DNA of 64,000 nt. It comes from Mageeibacillus sp. UBA6980. GTDB lineage: Bacteria > Bacillota > Clostridia > Saccharofermentanales > Saccharofermentanaceae. The notes beneath the pieces were generated by a model. That model had not been told where the DNA came from. It saw only the letters and a list, made by a program, of their open reading frames with translations, and searched no databases. Positions 53,945 to 62,527 of this stretch are shown here, in pieces (position 1 is the stretch's first letter; the number at the start of each line of letters is the position of its first letter). The position numbers and the translations under genes were made by a program. Location of the stretch: contig DJYK01000034.1 in assembly GCA_002450095.1 (NCBI GenBank), forward strand, positions 1-64,000. Reading direction: 5' to 3'.

Positions 53945-53973
53945 TTGACGTTAATTATAACTAATGATAATAT
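53945..53973 (+). promoter_or_regulatory. rho promoter, overlapping the divergent phosphoesterase promoter
   Basis: TTGACG (53945-53950), 17-nt spacer, TAATAT (53968-53973). The opposite promoter (TTGCGC 53981-53976, TATAAT 53959-53954) uses the same 30 bp. The rho leader begins with a CAAGGT/ACCTTG hairpin (53979-53995). Confidence 0.65.
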
Positions 53974-54066
53974 TTGCGCAAGGTTAAAGACCTTGAGTTT
54001 CCGCTTGATTGAATATAACTGGTTTAAGTATTTTTCACAAGTAATCACACAGCAAATGAGGTATAC

Positions 54067-55920
54067 ATGTCAGAATTAGATTCTTTGATGTTGAAGTCAA
54101 AGGAAGACCTGGAAGCAATCGCTGCGCAGTTTGGCGATTTTACTCCTGCCGTTGCCAAGAAAAAATCCAGAGAGGAACTGATCGCGTCCATTACGAGAAT
54201 GTCTGTAATGGAAGTTGTGCAAGAGATCGAGAAGCGTTCCTCCGTGGCAAAGGAAGAGTCTTCCGAACAGTTAGCACTTGATCTTCCCGAGGAACCTACG
54301 AAGGAGGAGAAGACAGAAGACGCTCCCAAGGCTAAGAAGAGGGGAAGACCTAAGAAGGTCCGTAAGGAAGAGGCGGAAAAAACAGAAGTTGCCGTTCCCG
54401 AAGCTGCTCCCGCTATAGAGGAGGCTCCTTTTTCCAAGACCGAGGAGGCGCCTAAGCCAAAAAAGCGCGGCCGTAAGCCAAAGAAGGCTGTCGCCGAAGA
54501 ATCGGAACCTGCCAAGGATGAGTCTTCGAAGGAAGAGGTTTCTGAAGTAAAAGAATCGGCTCCGGAAGAAAAAAAGGAAGATGTTTCCGAACAAAAGGCA
54601 AATGATGAACCTGCCTCTAATGAACCTCCCAAGAAGACGAGAGGAAGAGGCAAGAGAAGGATAGCCTTCGGTCCCGATACCGAGACTCATGAGATAAAGA
54701 TAGAAGAGTCCGAGAAGAGCGAGGAAGAGGCCGAGAATAAAGAGCAGCCCTCGCAGCCTGAGATCCAGTATATTGAGGTCGAGGGAATTCTCGAGATCGG
54801 AAACGGCGATAATAAGAACGATTTTAACGGATTCATCCATAAGAATAATTATCTTCCGGGAGAAGATGACGCTTATGTCCCGGGACAGATGATAAGAAGA
54901 CTGGGTCTTCGTAAGGGAGACCATATCAAAGGTCTCGCAGTTGCCCCTCACGGGAAGGACAGATATGCACCGTTAAGGAAAGTACTTGAAGTTAACGGAA
55001 TTGAAGTCCCGGAGGATTCGGATTTTACCAATATAAAGAAGCGTCCGAGATTTGAGAATCTTACTGCCATATATCCGGACAGCAGACTGAAGCTCGAGAC
55101 CAATAAAGAGGATCTGTCGTGCAGGATCATCGATCTGTTCTGCCCTATCGGAAAGGGACAAAGAGGAATGATAGTATCTCCTCCGAAGGCCGGTAAGACA
55201 GTGCTCCTTAAGAAGGTTGCAAACGCCATTACCACCAACAATCCCGAATGTAAGGTCATAGTGCTTCTCATTGACGAGCGTCCTGAGGAAGTTACCGATA
55301 TGCAAAGATCCATTAAGGGTGAAGTCGTATATTCCACTTTCGACAAGCGCCCCGAGAATCATGTCAGGGTAACGGAACTCGTTCTCGAGAGGGCTATGAG
55401 GCTTGTCGAGTTAGGTCAGGATGTAGTGATCCTTCTCGACTCGATGACAAGACTTGCAAGAGCTTATAACCTTACGATCAATCCTACGGGAAGAACGCTC
55501 TCGGGCGGTCTCGATCCGGGCTCGCTCTACGGTCCTAAGAGATTCTTCGGAGCAGCGCGTAACATTGAATTCGGAGGAAGCCTTACCATCATCGCATCCG
55601 CTTTGATTGAGACAGGCTCAAGGATGGACGAGGTTATATTCGAGGAGTTCAAGGGAACGGGTAACATGGAAGTCGTACTCGACAGAAAGCTTGCAGACAG
55701 ACGTGTCTATCCTGCTATCGCAGTTGACAAGTCAGGTACGCGACGCGAGGATCTTCTGCTCACGGAAGAGCAGCTGTCATCCGTATGGCTCACGCGTAAG
55801 GCTATCGCCGATGTTGATACGATCGCCGGAACGGAAGCGGTGCTTAACTTCCTTAAGCGCACGCCGGATAACGCCAGTTTTGTCCTGTCGGCGCAAAAGT
55901 CTTTTGCTGTTGACGGCTGA
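54067..55920 (+). CDS. rho: Transcription termination factor Rho
   Basis: 617 aa, longer than the usual 420. Residues about 1-55 are the Rho N-terminal helical domain. Residues 60-235 are a Lys/Glu/Pro-rich insert with KKRGRPKK-type basic patches, as in many Clostridia and Actinobacteria. The RNA-binding domain (EGILEIGNGDNKNDF) and the ATPase domain with IGKGQRGMIVSPPKAGKT (Walker A) and VVILLDSMTRLARAYN (Walker B) complete it. It is a hexameric helicase that ends transcription. GAGGT precedes the ATG. Confidence 0.97.
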   Translation: MSELDSLMLKSKEDLEAIAAQFGDFTPAVAKKKSREELIASITRMSVMEVVQEIEKRSSVAKEESSEQLALDLPEEPTKEEKTEDAPKAKKRGRPKKVRKEEAEKTEVAVPEAAPAIEEAPFSKTEEAPKPKKRGRKPKKAVAEESEPAKDESSKEEVSEVKESAPEEKKEDVSEQKANDEPASNEPPKKTRGRGKRRIAFGPDTETHEIKIEESEKSEEEAENKEQPSQPEIQYIEVEGILEIGNGDNKNDFNGFIHKNNYLPGEDDAYVPGQMIRRLGLRKGDHIKGLAVAPHGKDRYAPLRKVLEVNGIEVPEDSDFTNIKKRPRFENLTAIYPDSRLKLETNKEDLSCRIIDLFCPIGKGQRGMIVSPPKAGKTVLLKKVANAITTNNPECKVIVLLIDERPEEVTDMQRSIKGEVVYSTFDKRPENHVRVTELVLERAMRLVELGQDVVILLDSMTRLARAYNLTINPTGRTLSGGLDPGSLYGPKRFFGAARNIEFGGSLTIIASALIETGSRMDEVIFEEFKGTGNMEVVLDRKLADRRVYPAIAVDKSGTRREDLLLTEEQLSSVWLTRKAIADVDTIAGTEAVLNFLKRTPDNASFVLSAQKSFAVDG

Positions 55921-55962
55921 TGGAGTACAATCAATATAATTAATATTTGGAGGGCTATGTAA

Positions 55963-56229
55963 ATGAGTGAGAACAATATTCCTGCTGAGTATAAGCCGAT
56001 AAGTATGTGGGGCTACTTCGGATATGAGATCCTTTTCTCTATCCCTTTGATCGGATTCATCTGCCTCATCATCTTTGCATTTGCTTCAAAGAACAAGAAT
56101 GTAAAGAACTTTGCCAGGTCTTATTTTTGCATGTTGATCCTTGTGATCGTGCTGTCGGTAATTATCCTTGCAATCGTTTCTGCAACAGGTGCCGTCATTT
56201 CTCTTGAAGATATCGTCGGATCTTTGTGA
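55963..56229 (+). CDS. Small two-helix membrane protein
   Basis: 88 aa with two hydrophobic segments (about residues 23-42 and 55-80) and a KNKNVKNFARSY loop between them, a pattern common in small Clostridial membrane proteins of unknown function. TGGAGGG is the ribosome site. It follows rho by 42 nt without a terminator. Confidence 0.78.
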   Translation: MSENNIPAEYKPISMWGYFGYEILFSIPLIGFICLIIFAFASKNKNVKNFARSYFCMLILVIVLSVIILAIVSATGAVISLEDIVGSL

Positions 56230-56235
56230 TTACAG

Positions 56236-56338
56236 TTGACAACCGCGGGTAAATAAGATATTATCGTGCGGTTACTATAAATCCGATATGGCATACGTGC
56301 CTTAAGTACGCGTCATATCTTTGATTAAGAGGTGAAAT
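56236..56338 (+). promoter_or_regulatory. rpmE promoter and structured leader
   Basis: TTGACA (56236-56241), 17-nt spacer, TATTAT (56259-56264). The leader of about 70 nt folds into a hairpin with GATATG/CATATC at its base, ending just before AGAGGTGA. The position fits an L31 autoregulatory leader, but the class was not verified. Confidence 0.65.
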
Positions 56339-56539
56339 ATGAAGACAGACATCCATCCTAAGACGTACAACGCTGTCGTTAAGTGCGCTTGTGGAGCTAC
56401 CTTCGAGGCGATCTCGACAAAGCCTGAGATCAACGTCGATATCTGCTCCAATTGCCATCCGTTCTACACAGGTAAGCAGAAGCTTGTTGATACAGGCGGA
56501 AGAATCGACAAGTTCAACAAGAGAATGGGAAGAGCTTAA
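56339..56539 (+). CDS. rpmE: 50S ribosomal protein L31, zinc-binding form
   Basis: 66 aa: MKTDIHPKTYNAVVKCACGATFEA...ICSNCHPFYTGKQK. Four cysteines (16, 18, 36, 39) show the zinc-containing C+ type. Followed by a terminator. Confidence 0.97.
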   Translation: MKTDIHPKTYNAVVKCACGATFEAISTKPEINVDICSNCHPFYTGKQKLVDTGGRIDKFNKRMGRA

Positions 56540-56554
56540 GACTAACCCGAATGA

Positions 56555-56586
56555 GAACTGCCTTGAAACATAGGCAGTTCTTTTTT
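56555..56586 (+). terminator. rpmE terminator
   Basis: GAACTGCC (56555-56562) pairs perfectly with GGCAGTTC (56573-56580), then six T. Confidence 0.92.
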
Positions 56587-56635
56587 ACAATAAACGGGAA
56601 GTTTAAAGAATAGAAAGTTGGAAAACGGGTAGACT

Positions 56636-57640
56636 ATGTCAACACCAGAGAATAATAAAGATATAAAACCCGCTTTGAAGAAGACCACCATCGGAGGTCA
56701 GGCCCTTATCGAAGGTATCATGATGGTGGGTCCCAAGCGTACCGCCATTGCCGTAAGGAAGGGTGACGGAACCATTCATGTGGAAGAAATCATGCAAAGC
56801 GAGAGAGTTACCTTCTATGAGAAGGTTCCGTTTATAAGAGGATGCATCAGGTTCTATAAGATGCTCGTAAGAGGTACCGATGCCCTTATGAAGTCTGCGG
56901 ATATCTCCGAGCAGGGCGCTCCGGAGACAAGGGAAGACGGCAAACCCGAGAAGCAATCCGCATTGGATCAGTATCTTTCCAAGCACTACAATGTCATGGT
57001 CACTTTGTCGGCTATCCTCGGTATCCTTCTGAGTGTCGGATTGTTCATCCTTCTCCCGTGGCTTATCGTATTCCTTGCTACCAAGATAATGGGAAGCGCA
57101 CTTGCGGATACGACATGGATGTCTGTGGTCCTTAATCTTGCCGAGGGTGTTCTCAGGATGATCATCTTCTTCCTCTATCTAAGATTCGCTAGCAAGATCG
57201 AAGGCATAGACAGAGTGTGGAAATACCACGGAGCCGAGCACAAGACGATCGCCTGTTATGAGGCGGGTGAGCCTCTTACGGTCGAGAATATACTGAAGCA
57301 TTCGAGATTTCATCCGAGGTGCGGAACTTCGTTCATGTTCCTGGTTCTCGCGATATCCATCCTTATCTATACTGTGGCAGGTATACTTATAGGTGACGGA
57401 AGTTTTATCGTAAGTGCGCTTATAAGGATCATCCTGATCCCGATCATATGCGGTGTGTCTTTTGAGATACTGAGATTTGTAGGAAGACATGACGAGAATG
57501 TTGTCTGCAGAGGATTGTCAAAGCCCGGACTGTGGCTTCAGAAGTTCACAACGTCCGAACCTGACGCTCCTATCGTTGAGGTGGCGATAGCGGCTATGCA
57601 GGCAGTCATCCCCGAGAACGCAGACGATGATGTCTGGTAA
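56636..57640 (+). CDS. DUF1385 membrane protein
   Basis: 334 aa. The N-terminal TTIGGQALIEGIMMVGPKRTAIAVRK, four membrane helices, and WKYHGAEHKTIACYEAGEPLTVENILKHSRFHPRCGTSF are hallmarks of DUF1385 (B. subtilis YqhQ). Function unknown. The gene order rpmE-DUF1385-prmC is widespread in Bacillota. Overlaps prmC by 14 bp. Confidence 0.94.
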   Translation: MSTPENNKDIKPALKKTTIGGQALIEGIMMVGPKRTAIAVRKGDGTIHVEEIMQSERVTFYEKVPFIRGCIRFYKMLVRGTDALMKSADISEQGAPETREDGKPEKQSALDQYLSKHYNVMVTLSAILGILLSVGLFILLPWLIVFLATKIMGSALADTTWMSVVLNLAEGVLRMIIFFLYLRFASKIEGIDRVWKYHGAEHKTIACYEAGEPLTVENILKHSRFHPRCGTSFMFLVLAISILIYTVAGILIGDGSFIVSALIRIILIPIICGVSFEILRFVGRHDENVVCRGLSKPGLWLQKFTTSEPDAPIVEVAIAAMQAVIPENADDDVW

Positions 57641-58499
57641 TCCGGACAGTTTGATCAAGATCCTTACCGAAGCGGGCATCGCGTTAGAAGATGCCCGTTT
57701 TGATATGGGGCTTATATATGCCGAATTCGGTGATGACGAGAAGGCTCTCGCAGAAGCGGTCGATAAGAGGGCGTCCGGCATGCCTGTTGCCTATATTATC
57801 GGAAAACAGGGGTTTTATAAGGAAGAATACAAAGTTACCCCTGACGTTCTGATACCGAGAGCCGATACCGAGCTTCTGGTCGAGAGCGCATTACGGTTCC
57901 TGGGTGCTCTTGATCTTCCCCTGGGCGATGTATCATGCATCATCCCGTCCGATAAAACGCTCACAAGCCCCCGTATTCTCGATCTGTGCACCGGAACAGG
58001 ATGCGTCGGGATATCGGTAATGAATACCTTGATCGGGAAATACGAGGATGCACATGCCGTCCTCGCGGATATCAGCGATGCGGCGTTAAGGATATCAAGG
58101 GAGAATATAATATCACAGTGCAAGGTGCCTTCGAATATCGATCTCATCAAACTCGATGTGCTCGAAGAGCAGGTTCCCGAAGGAAAATTTGACGTAGTCA
58201 CGTCGAATCCTCCGTACATCAACGAGAGCGACATGATGACGCTTGACCGTGAGGTAAATGACTATGAGCCCCACCTTGCTCTCGCGGGCGGGGAAGACGG
58301 TCTTATATTCTATCCTCACATCTGTAATATCGCTTGTCAGTGCCTCAAAAACGGCGGAGCGCTCATCGTCGAGCACGGATACGACCAGGCGGATGAGGTC
58401 CGTCAAACCCTTACAGATAAAGGGTTTAACAATGTTAAATCGCTTAAGGACTTCGGCGGGAACGACCGGGTCACATTCGGTTTATGGGGAGGAGAATGA
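57627..58499 (+). CDS. prmC: Peptide chain release factor N5-glutamine methyltransferase
   Basis: 290 aa. KVTPDVLIPRADTELLVE, the SAM-binding ILDLCTGTGCVGIS and the substrate motif VTSNPPYI identify PrmC (HemK). It methylates the GGQ glutamine of release factors. Two adjacent ATG codons (57627 and 57630) are possible starts. prfA, the usual neighbour, is absent from the window. Confidence 0.96.
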   Translation: MMSGNPDSLIKILTEAGIALEDARFDMGLIYAEFGDDEKALAEAVDKRASGMPVAYIIGKQGFYKEEYKVTPDVLIPRADTELLVESALRFLGALDLPLGDVSCIIPSDKTLTSPRILDLCTGTGCVGISVMNTLIGKYEDAHAVLADISDAALRISRENIISQCKVPSNIDLIKLDVLEEQVPEGKFDVVTSNPPYINESDMMTLDREVNDYEPHLALAGGEDGLIFYPHICNIACQCLKNGGALIVEHGYDQADEVRQTLTDKGFNNVKSLKDFGGNDRVTFGLWGGE

Positions 58500-58502
58500 A
58501 CT

Positions 58503-58715
58503 ATGCCCGGTAAGTTTTTCCTTTACAAATATGAAGTGGGCGATGTGGTAAGAATGAAGAAAAAGCATCCCTGCGGAAGCTTCGAATGGACACTTACGAG
58601 AGTGGGTGCCGAGTGTAAGATGACGTGCAATAAATGCGGCCGGCTCGCCGTGATGGACAGACCGACCCTGGAGAAAGCTACGGTCGAAGTGACAAGGTCT
58701 TCAGACGACCTCTGA
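58503..58715 (+). CDS. DUF951 family protein
   Basis: 70 aa. YEVGDVVRMKKKHPCGSFEW...CKMTCNKCGRLAVMDR is typical of DUF951, a small protein with three or four cysteines, possibly zinc-binding. It starts 3 nt after prmC, behind GGGGAGGAG. The 3' end overlaps the convergent VOC gene by 15 bp. Confidence 0.92.
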   Translation: MPGKFFLYKYEVGDVVRMKKKHPCGSFEWTLTRVGAECKMTCNKCGRLAVMDRPTLEKATVEVTRSSDDL

Positions 58716-59537
58716 CGACTGGGAGACGCAGATCTTCCTGCCGTCACAATCCTCAAAGACAAATTGTCTGTTTGATAAGGCTCCCTGTGAAGCCTTCGCC
58801 TCCGGAAGATCCTCGATGATCTTAACACCGCCTGCTTTAAGTTCGTGGAGAAGAAGAAGCGGCTCGGATACGTAGATTATAAGTTCGTACATAGACACCG
58901 GAGCGATCCTGACGGGCGAACTTACAAGAGCGATCGCTATGTTATCTCGGGTAAGCCTTATATGAGGCATACGCTCATCATCGAGATGGGCAGCCTTGAA
59001 TCCCAGTTTCTGTTCATAGAACAAAGCGGTCCTGATAGGGTCCGTGCAGGGGAAGACCGAAGCGGAGGCATTCATGAGATGAAGAATCGAAGATGACTCC
59101 TGCTCATTTTGTTCTTCGGCCTTTGACGGCTCCTCGGATCCGTCGCTCATCTTAAATCCCAGAAGCTGTTCGCCGAATGCCTTCTCGTGCTCTTCGAGTG
59201 AATCCATGATCTTGTGGCGGTTCATGATCTCTTCAGTGGTCGGATCTGAGGGTAAAGTACGAAGAGAATCCACTTTCTCGAGATAATCTTTAAGGTTCAT
59301 GAAGCGCACGTAAAGCGGCATGATCTCCTTCGCATCAGAGGGAAGCTCCGACCCCTTGGTTCCGTGAAGCATCATCATCGCATACTCGGAAGCCTCCGGA
59401 GGAAGCTTCGCGAAAAGCTTATTGATAAGTGTAAGCTCCGCTGCACACTTATCGGATACTCCGCCTTTGTTTATCTGCTCTTCGAATATGTCGAAGACTT
59501 TGTTGATGTCGTGTTCGGGATAGTTTTTACCAAGCAT
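58701..59537 (-). CDS. Protein with helical N-terminal region and C-terminal VOC (glyoxalase-like) domain
   Basis: 278 aa. The first 150 residues are helical and charged, with no family I know (AELTLINKLFAKLPPEASEYAMMMLHG). The last 125 residues (SVFPCTDPIRTALFYEQKLGFKAAHLDD, YELIIYVSEP, FVFEDCDGRKICVSQ) fit a single vicinal-oxygen-chelate unit. VOC domains serve as dioxygenases, glyoxalases or antibiotic-binding proteins, so the specific role cannot be named. Confidence 0.78.
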   Translation of the reverse strand: MLGKNYPEHDINKVFDIFEEQINKGGVSDKCAAELTLINKLFAKLPPEASEYAMMMLHGTKGSELPSDAKEIMPLYVRFMNLKDYLEKVDSLRTLPSDPTTEEIMNRHKIMDSLEEHEKAFGEQLLGFKMSDGSEEPSKAEEQNEQESSSILHLMNASASVFPCTDPIRTALFYEQKLGFKAAHLDDERMPHIRLTRDNIAIALVSSPVRIAPVSMYELIIYVSEPLLLLHELKAGGVKIIEDLPEAKASQGALSNRQFVFEDCDGRKICVSQSSEVV

Positions 59538-59629
59538 GATGGGCCCCTGTAAGTATTTTTCGTTAAATTATACCATCAGTTATGAATTGAATAATCCGGT
59601 CTTTGTTATATATTAGGTTGAGGGTTGTT

Positions 59630-60109
59630 ATGTCAGGTATCAAGAAGACAAATGCAATGAGGATGCTCGATAAGGAGAATATCCCTTACGAGGCCATGGA
59701 ATACGACTATGATGAGAATGATCTGGACGGTCATCACGTAGCCGAATTCTTCGGTATACCTTATGAGGAAGTCTTCAAGACATTGACAGCCGTGACGGAG
59801 ACAGGTGAGTATCTTGTTTTCTGTCTGTCGGTCGATGATGAACTCGATCTTAAGAAGGCTGCGGTGCTTGCGGGCGTTAAGCGCGTAGAGCTGATCCATG
59901 TCAAGGATCTTCTTAAAGTGACAGGGTACATCAGGGGCGGATGTTCTCCCATCGGGATGAAGAAGCGATACAGGACTTTCATAGACGAGATGGTCGAACT
60001 TATCGATGTGATCCATGTAAGCGCCGGACAGAGGGGGATACAGTTGAAACTGTCGCCGGAGGATCTGATAAGTTTTACCGGAGCCCAAGTCGGACCGATA
60101 ACAATGTAA
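59630..60109 (+). CDS. ybaK: YbaK-type aminoacyl-tRNA deacylase
   Basis: 159 aa from ATG 59630 (GAGGG 5 nt upstream). KTNAMRMLDKENIPYE, EEVFKTLTAV, FCLSVDDELDLKKAA and the loop GYIRGGCSPIGMKKRYRTFID are diagnostic of YbaK. It hydrolyses mischarged Cys-tRNA(Pro). Confidence 0.95.
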   Translation: MSGIKKTNAMRMLDKENIPYEAMEYDYDENDLDGHHVAEFFGIPYEEVFKTLTAVTETGEYLVFCLSVDDELDLKKAAVLAGVKRVELIHVKDLLKVTGYIRGGCSPIGMKKRYRTFIDEMVELIDVIHVSAGQRGIQLKLSPEDLISFTGAQVGPITM

Positions 60110-60127
60110 GAAGGAAGGCGTTGTTAA

Positions 60128-61321
60128 GTGGAAAAGTATGAGGTTTTCAGATCGCTCGCGATCATTATAATATCAGCCAAATTCTTCGGATTGCTTGCCA
60201 GAAAGCTCAAGGCGCCGCAGGTAGTCGGAGAGATAGTTGCAGGACTTCTTGTAGGTCCTTCGGTCCTCGGCCTTGTAGGTTATTCCGACTTTCTGGGGTA
60301 TATGGCCGAGATCGGCGTAATGCTCCTCATGTTTACCGCAGGCCTCGAGACGAGGATATCCGATCTTCGTAAGACCGGATTCAAGGCGCTGGCGATAGCC
60401 AGTGCGGGCGTATTCGTTCCTCTTGTCGCAGGAACGGTTCTCTATATGTGCTTCTACGGGTTCGCTCCCTGGGGAGATGATCATTTCTATAAAGCGCTGT
60501 TCGTAGGTCTTATCCTTACGGCAACTTCCGTCAGCATCACGGTCCAGACGCTTAAGGAACTCAATAAGATCAGCGAGTTAGTAGGCACCACGATCGTAAG
60601 TGCGGCGATCATAGATGATGTTATCGGAATCTTTGTTCTCACGATTGTTATCGGTATGAAGGACCCTTCTCAGGATATCTCGAAGACCTTCCTTATGAGC
60701 GGTCTGTTCTTCCTCGTAAGCCTGGTGTTCGGTTACGTCTTTTACAGGATCTTCAAGGTCATCGACAAGCGCTGGCCTCACACAAGAAGGATCCCTATCA
60801 TAGGACTCGCGTTGTGCTTTGTAATGAGTTATTGTGCACAGAAGTATTTCGGCGTTGCCGACATCACCGGAGCGTATGTTGCAGGCGTCATATTGAGTTC
60901 TCTTGATGACTCGACATATATCTCGCGTAAGATGGATATCAATTCCTACATGATCTTCGGTCCCGTGTTCTTCGCGTCCATAGGACTTCAGACTGACATC
61001 AAGTCGGTCGATCCCGGCATTTTACTGTTCTCGGTCTGTTTTGTAATAGTAGGTCTTCTGTCGAAGATCATCGGGTGCGGCGGTGTATCGTTCCTTATGG
61101 GATTCAGGGGGAAGGATACTCTTAAGATCGGCTGCGGTATGATGACGAGAGGAGAGGTCGCCCTTATAGTTGCCCAGAGAGCGTTGTCGATCGGGGCTTT
61201 GAGCGGAGCATATTTTACCTCTGTCATCTTCCTTATCGTGGTATCTTCGATCCTGACCCCGATAGTGCTCAAATTGCTTTATACGGAAAAAGCGAAACCT
61301 GCTGATTCTGCGGTCGGATAA
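60128..61321 (+). CDS. CPA2-family cation/proton antiporter (KefB/GerN-like)
   Basis: 397 aa, GTG start behind AAGGAAGG. About 12 membrane helices. The core segments are KAPQVVGEIVAGLLVGPSVLG, GVMLLMFTAGLE and SAAIIDDVIGIFVL (the paired aspartates of the ion-binding site, about residue 165). There is no C-terminal TrkA-N domain, as in Na+/H+ antiporters such as NapA/GerN. Confidence 0.92.
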   Translation: MEKYEVFRSLAIIIISAKFFGLLARKLKAPQVVGEIVAGLLVGPSVLGLVGYSDFLGYMAEIGVMLLMFTAGLETRISDLRKTGFKALAIASAGVFVPLVAGTVLYMCFYGFAPWGDDHFYKALFVGLILTATSVSITVQTLKELNKISELVGTTIVSAAIIDDVIGIFVLTIVIGMKDPSQDISKTFLMSGLFFLVSLVFGYVFYRIFKVIDKRWPHTRRIPIIGLALCFVMSYCAQKYFGVADITGAYVAGVILSSLDDSTYISRKMDINSYMIFGPVFFASIGLQTDIKSVDPGILLFSVCFVIVGLLSKIIGCGGVSFLMGFRGKDTLKIGCGMMTRGEVALIVAQRALSIGALSGAYFTSVIFLIVVSSILTPIVLKLLYTEKAKPADSAVG

Positions 61322-61331
61322 ATGTCTCATT

Positions 61332-61601
61332 GAACTTTTTACAAGTAAATATTAGAAAAGTACTGGAATGGCTTGAGTTTTAGAACTTTTAGTTTGGAAT
61401 CACAGAAATAGTTCAAGGTTCTTGCATCAGATCAACTGGAATTATTCAGTACATGGCGGTTTATTAGAACTATATTTGATTAATTCACATTATGGTTCAA
61501 GTCTTTGGGATTGAGCTTTGAACCTTTTTCGATTTTGAATCAAAAAGTTCTGTCTCAGGGTAGATTTAAGAACCATATCAAGTTTTATTCTGTAAAAGTT
61601 C
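61332..61601. repeat. Array of GAAC-N24-GTTC dyads upstream of nuclease paralog B
   Basis: The 359-bp gap 61322-61680 is AT-rich and non-coding. It contains four dyads of GAAC and GTTC separated by 24, 24, 23 and 24 nt (starting 61383, 61467, 61520, 61570). A fifth is degenerate, GAAC-N24-GTAC at 61332. Context around the half-sites is similar (T/A before GAAC, AA after GTTC). An extra GTTC is at 61418. Spacing and alternating orientation are too regular for chance in my reading; no statistics were run. Confidence 0.6.
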
Positions 61602-61615
61602 AAATTTCAAAGCAC

Positions 61616-61644
61616 TTCAAATTCGGGTCTTGGCGGACTATAAT
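61616..61644 (+). promoter_or_regulatory. Promoter of nuclease paralog B
   Basis: TTCAAA (61616-61621), 17-nt spacer, TATAAT (61639-61644), directly downstream of the dyad array. Confidence 0.6.
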
Positions 61645-61680
61645 ACAAATATCATTCTTGGAAGGAATGAGGGGTAGAAA

Positions 61681-62475
61681 ATGATAATTGATAAAACTTT
61701 GCATGACCTGCAATGCAGGTCTGATTATCTTATGCGGATAATAGATAACGCTGACAAATCATTGGCTCTATTACCGGACGGTTATTTGAGGATCAAGCGA
61801 CAGGGCAATTCTGTATCTTACTATCATATGAGAAAGATAAGAGGGGCTGATGCCGAAGAGCTGATCAAGAATTCCTCAGTCATCAGGGATCTTTCTCAGA
61901 AAAGCTATCTTCGTAAGGTTAGAAATGCCGCAGTGGCTGAACTTAAGAAGATAGAGCATATGATGAAAGGCTATCCTGTGATAAAGATAGAGGACATTTA
62001 CGGCTCGCTTCGTGATGACCGTAAGAAACTTGTTGATCCTGTGGCATTGTCCGATGAGGAGTTTGCAAGGTTATGGTCGTCGAAGCCTTTTACGCCAAAA
62101 GAATTTGATGACGATGACAATTACTTTGTGACCTTGAAAGGTGAACGGGTCAGGTCCAAGTCTGAGCAGATAATAGCTGACAGACTTAACTATAACGGCA
62201 TCCCCTATAGATATGAATGTCCGGTCATGGTGGGTAACAGGCTTTTTCATCCGGATTTCATGGTCTTAAGGCTAAGTGACAGGAGGGAAATATACTGGGA
62301 GCACTGCGGCGCGATGGACAGGCCGTCTTATTCCGATTATGCCGTCAACAGATTCAATATCTATTCCCAAAATGACATAGTCTTGGGGCGTGATTTAATT
62401 GCTACTTTTGAAACCGGACAGAATCCTCTGGATACGCGAACTGTGGACAAGATTATAAGCACACATTTCAAGTAA
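61681..62475 (+). CDS. PD-(D/E)XK nuclease-like protein, paralog B
   Basis: 264 aa, same domain order as the protein at 11231-12034, with the shared segments GERVRSKSEQIIADRL, GIPYRYE, LFHPDFMVLRLSDRREIYWEHCG and DDRKKLVDP. The restriction-like core residues Glu, Asp and Glu are kept, and the lysine of ExK is histidine (WEH). The N-terminal helical half (DGYLRIKRQGNSVSYYHM) aligns with that of paralog A. GAGGGG is the ribosome site. Probable DNA-acting enzyme of unknown role. The GAAC dyad array just upstream is a candidate operator or target. Confidence 0.72.
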   Translation: MIIDKTLHDLQCRSDYLMRIIDNADKSLALLPDGYLRIKRQGNSVSYYHMRKIRGADAEELIKNSSVIRDLSQKSYLRKVRNAAVAELKKIEHMMKGYPVIKIEDIYGSLRDDRKKLVDPVALSDEEFARLWSSKPFTPKEFDDDDNYFVTLKGERVRSKSEQIIADRLNYNGIPYRYECPVMVGNRLFHPDFMVLRLSDRREIYWEHCGAMDRPSYSDYAVNRFNIYSQNDIVLGRDLIATFETGQNPLDTRTVDKIISTHFK

Positions 62476-62527
62476 AATGACAAATAGGTTATAATGTTCT
62501 CTGATTGCTATTTGGAGGTTTAAGGAC

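Noticed and set aside
61332..61601. CRISPR array
   Set aside because: Only 4-nt half-sites with loosely similar flanks repeat; there are no 20-40 bp identical repeats with unique spacers and no cas genes.
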